Shown here one piece after another: positions 6,277 to 8,472 of a DNA stretch of 8,472 nt; within the stretch, counting starts at the first letter, position 1; every line of letters starts with the position of its first letter. The position numbers and the translations under genes were made by a program. This DNA comes from Nitrososphaerales archaeon TH5895. GTDB taxonomy: Archaea; Thermoproteota; Nitrososphaeria; Nitrososphaerales; Nitrososphaeraceae. Location: NCBI GenBank assembly GCA_014523695.1, contig JAATVS010000592.1, forward strand, positions 1 to 8,472. The letters are read 5' to 3'. The notes under the pieces are model-generated. The model was not told the origin of the DNA. It searched no databases and saw only the letters and a program-made list of their open reading frames with translations.

Positions 6277-6292
6277 ATGACATTTGTGTCAT
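6277..6292. promoter_or_regulatory. Operator-like inverted repeat ATGACA-TTTG-TGTCAT
   Basis: ATGACA (6277-6282) and TGTCAT (6287-6292) are perfect inverted copies separated by 4 bases. The repeat covers the transcription start predicted from the TATA box and ends 3 bases before the ATG at 6296. A repressor bound here would block RNA polymerase, the usual way archaeal metal-responsive regulators act. The regulator is unknown and no regulator gene is adjacent. Confidence 0.45.
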
Positions 6293-6475
6293 TATATGAC
6301 AACGTCAGAAAAAGAAGAGCATCACGATAGCAAGTGCGATTGTAATGACGAACAGCATACAGATGAATCTAAACGAAACCATAAACACGTTGATGATGAT
6401 TGTGTCCATGACGACGGCACAAGACATAAAATACACAAAAGTTTGAAAGAAGGAAAAATGTGTCTTTTTTTTTGA
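6284..6475 (+). CDS. Small His/Cys/Asp-rich protein, possible metal binder
   Basis: The frame gives 63 residues from TTG 6284 or 59 from ATG 6296; the ATG is the safer start. In the longer version there are 9 His and 5 Cys, with Cys18-Asp-Cys20, His33-Lys-His35 and DDDCVHDD (37-44). The rest is almost all charged or polar, with no signal peptide or membrane segment. Such composition suits a cytoplasmic buffer for Zn, Ni, Cu or Co, or a disordered hydrophilic protein; no catalytic motif is present. The last codons lie in a run of nine T (6464-6472), so the C-terminus (KMCLFF) could differ by an indel, and the T-run can itself act as an archaeal terminator. The gene is convergent with the secreted protein at 6525. 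The operator-like repeat at its start suggests tight regulation. Family unknown. Confidence 0.5.
   Translation: MCHYMTTSEKEEHHDSKCDCNDEQHTDESKRNHKHVDDDCVHDDGTRHKIHKSLKEGKMCLFF
6464..6472 (+). terminator. T9 run at the end of the His/Cys-rich gene
   Basis: Nine T in a row overlap the last codons of the small gene, just before its TGA (6473-6475). Oligo-T on the coding strand is the main intrinsic stop signal for archaeal RNA polymerase. It would separate this gene from the convergent one. Confidence 0.4.
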
Positions 6476-6524
6476 ACTAGCAATCCATTTTTCAGCGGCA
6501 CGGAATTATTTTGATCTCATACAA

Positions 6525-7067
6525 TCAATGCCCATGACGTTGACTTCCTTGATAACTCATGAAATGGTGTATCGCATTAATGACTTCATCGTCTCTTGTA
6601 TCAAGAATTAGTATTGCACCATTTCCTAGATTCTGTATACTGTATTTTATCAAATCCTTCTTTTCAGTCATTACCTTGGTTCCAGGAACTTCTTCGGCAT
6701 GAATGAAAAAGGGCTTGCTAAAGTTACCTTTCGTAAAATCTTTTTGAATATCTAAAACATGATTTTTGATCTGCTTTGTAGTTTCTGTGTCATTAGGGCC
6801 TAAAGGAGTTATCATGATCTCTCCACCAGAAGGAGTAGACCTGAAGTCGTGTGCAATTTTATTCTGATTAAAGCCCATTGCAATGTCTCCTCTTTCCATC
6901 ATTGACATTGTAGTCGAGGGGGAAGAAGATAGAGATTGATTAACACCAAGAATATCAGTTGCTACTTCTCCGTTCTTGTAAATGATGCAATTTCCTGTCC
7001 AAAATATGATGAATAAAGTGAAAGCAAAAGTCAATATTGAAGTAACCTTCGTCCTGGGACCATTCAA
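6525..7067 (-). CDS. Small secreted or anchored protein of the MGFxQNK type, function unknown
   Basis: This 180-residue protein has a hydrophobic N-terminus (residues 9-30, SILTFAFTLFIIFWTGNCII). Cys27 is not in a clear lipobox, so this is a signal anchor or signal peptide. The mature part begins with a Ser-rich linker (44-55). Conserved-looking segments follow: ERGDIAMGFNQNKIAHDF (58-75), GGEIMITPLGPNDTETTKQI (81-100), GNFSKPFFIHAEEVPGT (114-130), KKDLIKYSI (136-144) and INAIHHFMSYQGS (163-175), with His-rich QRHGH at the end. This pattern matches a family of small secreted proteins in ammonia-oxidising archaea and many bacteria, where the motif is usually MGFxQxKTxHHF. Some members carry the misleading name aspartate carbamoyltransferase, but none of that enzyme's active-site motifs are here. 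Several His residues could bind metal; this is a guess. A TATA-like TAAATATC about 30 bases upstream supports the ATG at 7067. The gene reads toward the His/Cys-rich gene. Confidence 0.75.
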   Translation of the reverse strand: MNGPRTKVTSILTFAFTLFIIFWTGNCIIYKNGEVATDILGVNQSLSSSPSTTMSMMERGDIAMGFNQNKIAHDFRSTPSGGEIMITPLGPNDTETTKQIKNHVLDIQKDFTKGNFSKPFFIHAEEVPGTKVMTEKKDLIKYSIQNLGNGAILILDTRDDEVINAIHHFMSYQGSQRHGH

Positions 7068-7092
7068 TAGACGATGATGTTGATATGTACTC

Positions 7093-7100
7093 GATATTTA
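7093..7100 (-). promoter_or_regulatory. TATA box of the MGFxQNK-type secreted protein gene
   Basis: On the minus strand TAAATATC is centred about 30 bases before the ATG at 7067. This predicts a transcript with a leader of only a few bases. Confidence 0.4.
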
Positions 7101-7430
7101 ATGTTTTGAGCTTTAATGCAATACTTTTGGTAACATATTGTGTAGACAGCACCTTTACGCCCAGTATTACCCTTTTAAGACATGTCCAAGTCCAGATGTA
7201 GCCAAATTGAGATTGGTTGCAAATGTATTTCAAATTGTGAACCCGGAATCATGCCCAAGTCTGAAACATATGCAATTTCTGTACATCTCACGACAAACTT
7301 AAATCGGAACTGGTTACGAGCACGGCAAGTAAGATATAGCTGTTATGAATGTTAAATCCCGGTTCGATAAGTAAACGAAAATAGTTTACGATCTTTTTCT
7401 TTCTTCAATTTCTCTTGTTAGAGCACCAAT
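7101..7430. other. Long intergenic stretch without a supported gene
   Basis: The upstream region between the divergent genes at 7067 (minus) and 7609 (plus) is 541 bases. Its first part shows no gene I can support: the minus open frame at 6955-7233 overlaps the secreted protein gene and has no family signature. A perfect inverted repeat, GTAAAC...GTTTAC with a 7-base loop (7371-7389), is followed by a T-rich stretch on the plus strand (from 7393). That could end an unannotated transcript. A GGTTCGA at 7360-7366 recalls a tRNA T-loop, but the flanks do not pair. Confidence 0.3.
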
Positions 7431-7505
7431 TTAAGAAACAATAATAGTCCATAATGTATTAGGGTGAAGATTGCAATGGTACTCAATACCGTGAGCCGAC
7501 AATGG
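7431..7505 (-). pseudogene. Relic of a cupredoxin C-terminus
   Basis: The minus-strand frame reads SAHGIEYHCNLHP and then NTLWTIIVS before TAA at 7431-7433. G-x-x-Y-x-C-x-x-H-P followed eight residues later by a V is the copper-binding end of plastocyanin/amicyanin-like proteins, whose thaumarchaeal form is typically G-x-Y-x-Y-x-C-x-x-H-P-W-M-x-G-x-V-x-V. Cys, His and Pro are present with correct spacing. The Met and Gly positions are not, and the frame is closed upstream by TGA at 7506-7508. The N-terminal half is not found in any frame. This is either a decayed cupredoxin gene or, less likely, a chance match. Confidence 0.4.
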
Positions 7506-7570
7506 TCATGAGATACAAAATGAAGGATAAATGTATTCGCCGTGCACAGCATTGCAAAGTACCCATGTGA

Positions 7571-7577
7571 TTTATAG
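7571..7577 (+). promoter_or_regulatory. TATA box of the FxLYD-like protein gene
   Basis: TTTATAG is centred about 35 bases before the TTG at 7609, predicting a start of transcription near 7600 and a leader of about 9 bases. An ATG at 7600 is in frame but followed by TAA two codons later, so it cannot be the start. Confidence 0.4.
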
Positions 7578-7608
7578 CATGATTTTTCCTAATTAGAAAA
7601 TGCTTTAA

Positions 7609-8472
7609 TTGTCTATCGATCCCGTTTGGTATAAAGCTTCAACTTGCCATTTTCTTACCATATTTCTGATCTTACTGGGATTGTTCGGAGCTGGTGTCTT
7701 TAATGTTGAATCGTATGGGATTAGCTATGCTACGGAGAATGGCGATCAGATAGTTCTAAAGGAGTTTGGTTCATTTATGGATAGTAATGACAGGCTTAAC
7801 ATTGTAGGAGTCGTTGATAACAACGGAGACTATCCTATTGGCCAGGTCATTGTAGGTTTGAACTTGACGGCTAGTTCTAGTGGTCTCTCCCAAGGTTTGT
7901 CAGATTTTGGAGATACTAATACTGGTGACGCCCATTTGCAAGCTAACAATGCTAATGCAAGTACTATCACCACCACCATTACGGCCCCTAATTTCGCTAG
8001 AGTAATTTACCCCGGGACGGGAGCCCCGTTTAAGATTGTACTAGAAGGATCAGAAGTTTCGATGGCATCGATTGGTCAGCCATTTATCTATGCATTCAAT
8101 CAAATAGATACCACATACTATGACATCCTAAGATTGAATTATACTAATATGGCAGTTGGCAGCGAAAGAGCTCTGGTCGGCACTGTAGAGAATACCGCAC
8201 CATTTTCAGTACATAATGTGAGGGTATATGCATCAGCCCATGATAATAATCAAACCCAAATAGATTCTGCCATAAGTAAGAATATTCCAACATCGAGCCA
8301 GGACAAGAGATACAATTCGAACTCATCCCTAATCCATCAATCAAGTCGGATGTCATTTACTATAGTTGTGCAGGAGTGGAATTGGATGCTCCTATAACTA
8401 CTTTGAAAACTCCAGATGGTGGATTTGTGGCTTATGATCTCCAAGCATTGGCAAAGATAATAGATTTGAAAT
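7609..8472 (+). pseudogene. Secreted FxLYD-like surface protein, frameshifted and running off the window
   Basis: From TTG 7609, residues 13-33 form a signal peptide or anchor. The outer part carries two similar segments: RLNIVGVVDNNGDYPIGQVI (62-81) and RALVGTVENTAPFSVHNVRV (187-206), the latter continuing YASAHDNNQTQIDSA. The 'G-x-V-x-N-x-G/A...V-x-V-x-V...D-x-x-x-x-I' pattern is that of FxLYD-like beta-sandwich domains, common in archaeal surface proteins; their job is usually unknown. At about 8291-8294 one base is missing. The original frame goes on as SQDKRYNSNSS and stops at 8395-8397. The frame that starts at 8292 reads EPGQEIQFELIPNPSIKSDV, then IYYSCAGVELDAPITTLKTP and AYDLQALAKI, open to the end of the window. 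The clean continuation makes this a real frameshift, or a sequencing error, in one gene. The start is uncertain because it is TTG without SD. Confidence 0.7.

Noticed and set aside
6955..7233. 92-residue minus-strand open frame
   Set aside because: Its second half lies inside the well-supported secreted protein gene in another frame, and its first half has no recognisable motif.
7320..7380. GGTTCGA resembling a tRNA T-loop
   Set aside because: The bases on either side do not pair as a T-stem, and no acceptor or anticodon stem can be drawn around it.
1..8472. CRISPR array, insertion sequence or toxin-antitoxin/defence system
   Set aside because: I saw no regularly spaced direct repeats, no transposase motifs with terminal inverted repeats, and no recognisable nuclease, toxin or helicase genes on either strand.

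Overview
The window looks like part of an AT-rich archaeal chromosome, most likely an ammonia-oxidising thaumarchaeon (Nitrososphaerota, Nitrososphaera/Nitrosocosmicus-like). Three things point there. Several TATA boxes sit about 25 bases before the first codon, as expected for leaderless archaeal transcripts. There are several secreted proteins of thaumarchaeal type: a cupredoxin-like protein, an FxLYD-like surface protein and a small MGFxQNK-type secreted protein. There is also a secreted PQQ-type sugar dehydrogenase. The taxon is inferred; there is no rRNA or tRNA here to confirm it.

Layout. Bases 1-68 hold the tail of a gene entering from the left. Bases 309-2589 carry the clearest operon: a membrane-anchored or secreted cupredoxin-fold protein, then 4 bases later a secreted soluble-glucose-dehydrogenase-family protein with a long acidic tail, ending in a nested hairpin. 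Bases 2660-3481 are a gene graveyard: a frameshifted minus-strand gene of unknown family, then a truncated, frameshifted remnant of a copper-type P1B ATPase. Bases 3723-4697 (minus) encode an intact 3-hydroxyacyl-CoA / carnitine-dehydrogenase-like enzyme. Its GC content is far above its surroundings and it has a Shine-Dalgarno sequence, so it was probably acquired from bacteria. Bases 4956-5519 (minus) encode a CxxxxC...HGPY protein resembling DUF6788-type proteins of mobile or accessory regions. Bases 5628-5965 hold two doubtful small ORFs, and 6020-6238 another broken gene.

The right part starts with a tiny His/Cys/Asp-rich protein (6284-6475). A perfect 6-4-6 inverted repeat covers its predicted transcription start, so it is a good candidate for a metal-controlled gene. 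Convergent to it is a small secreted protein (6525-7067). A long intergenic stretch follows and contains a short relic that looks like the copper-binding end of a cupredoxin (7431-7505). The last gene (7609 to beyond 8472) is an FxLYD-like secreted protein with one clear frameshift.

Four or five decayed genes lie next to an apparently transferred gene. This suggests an accessory region in turnover, with a loose theme of copper and secreted redox proteins. I found no CRISPR array, no complete insertion sequence and no obvious defence system.
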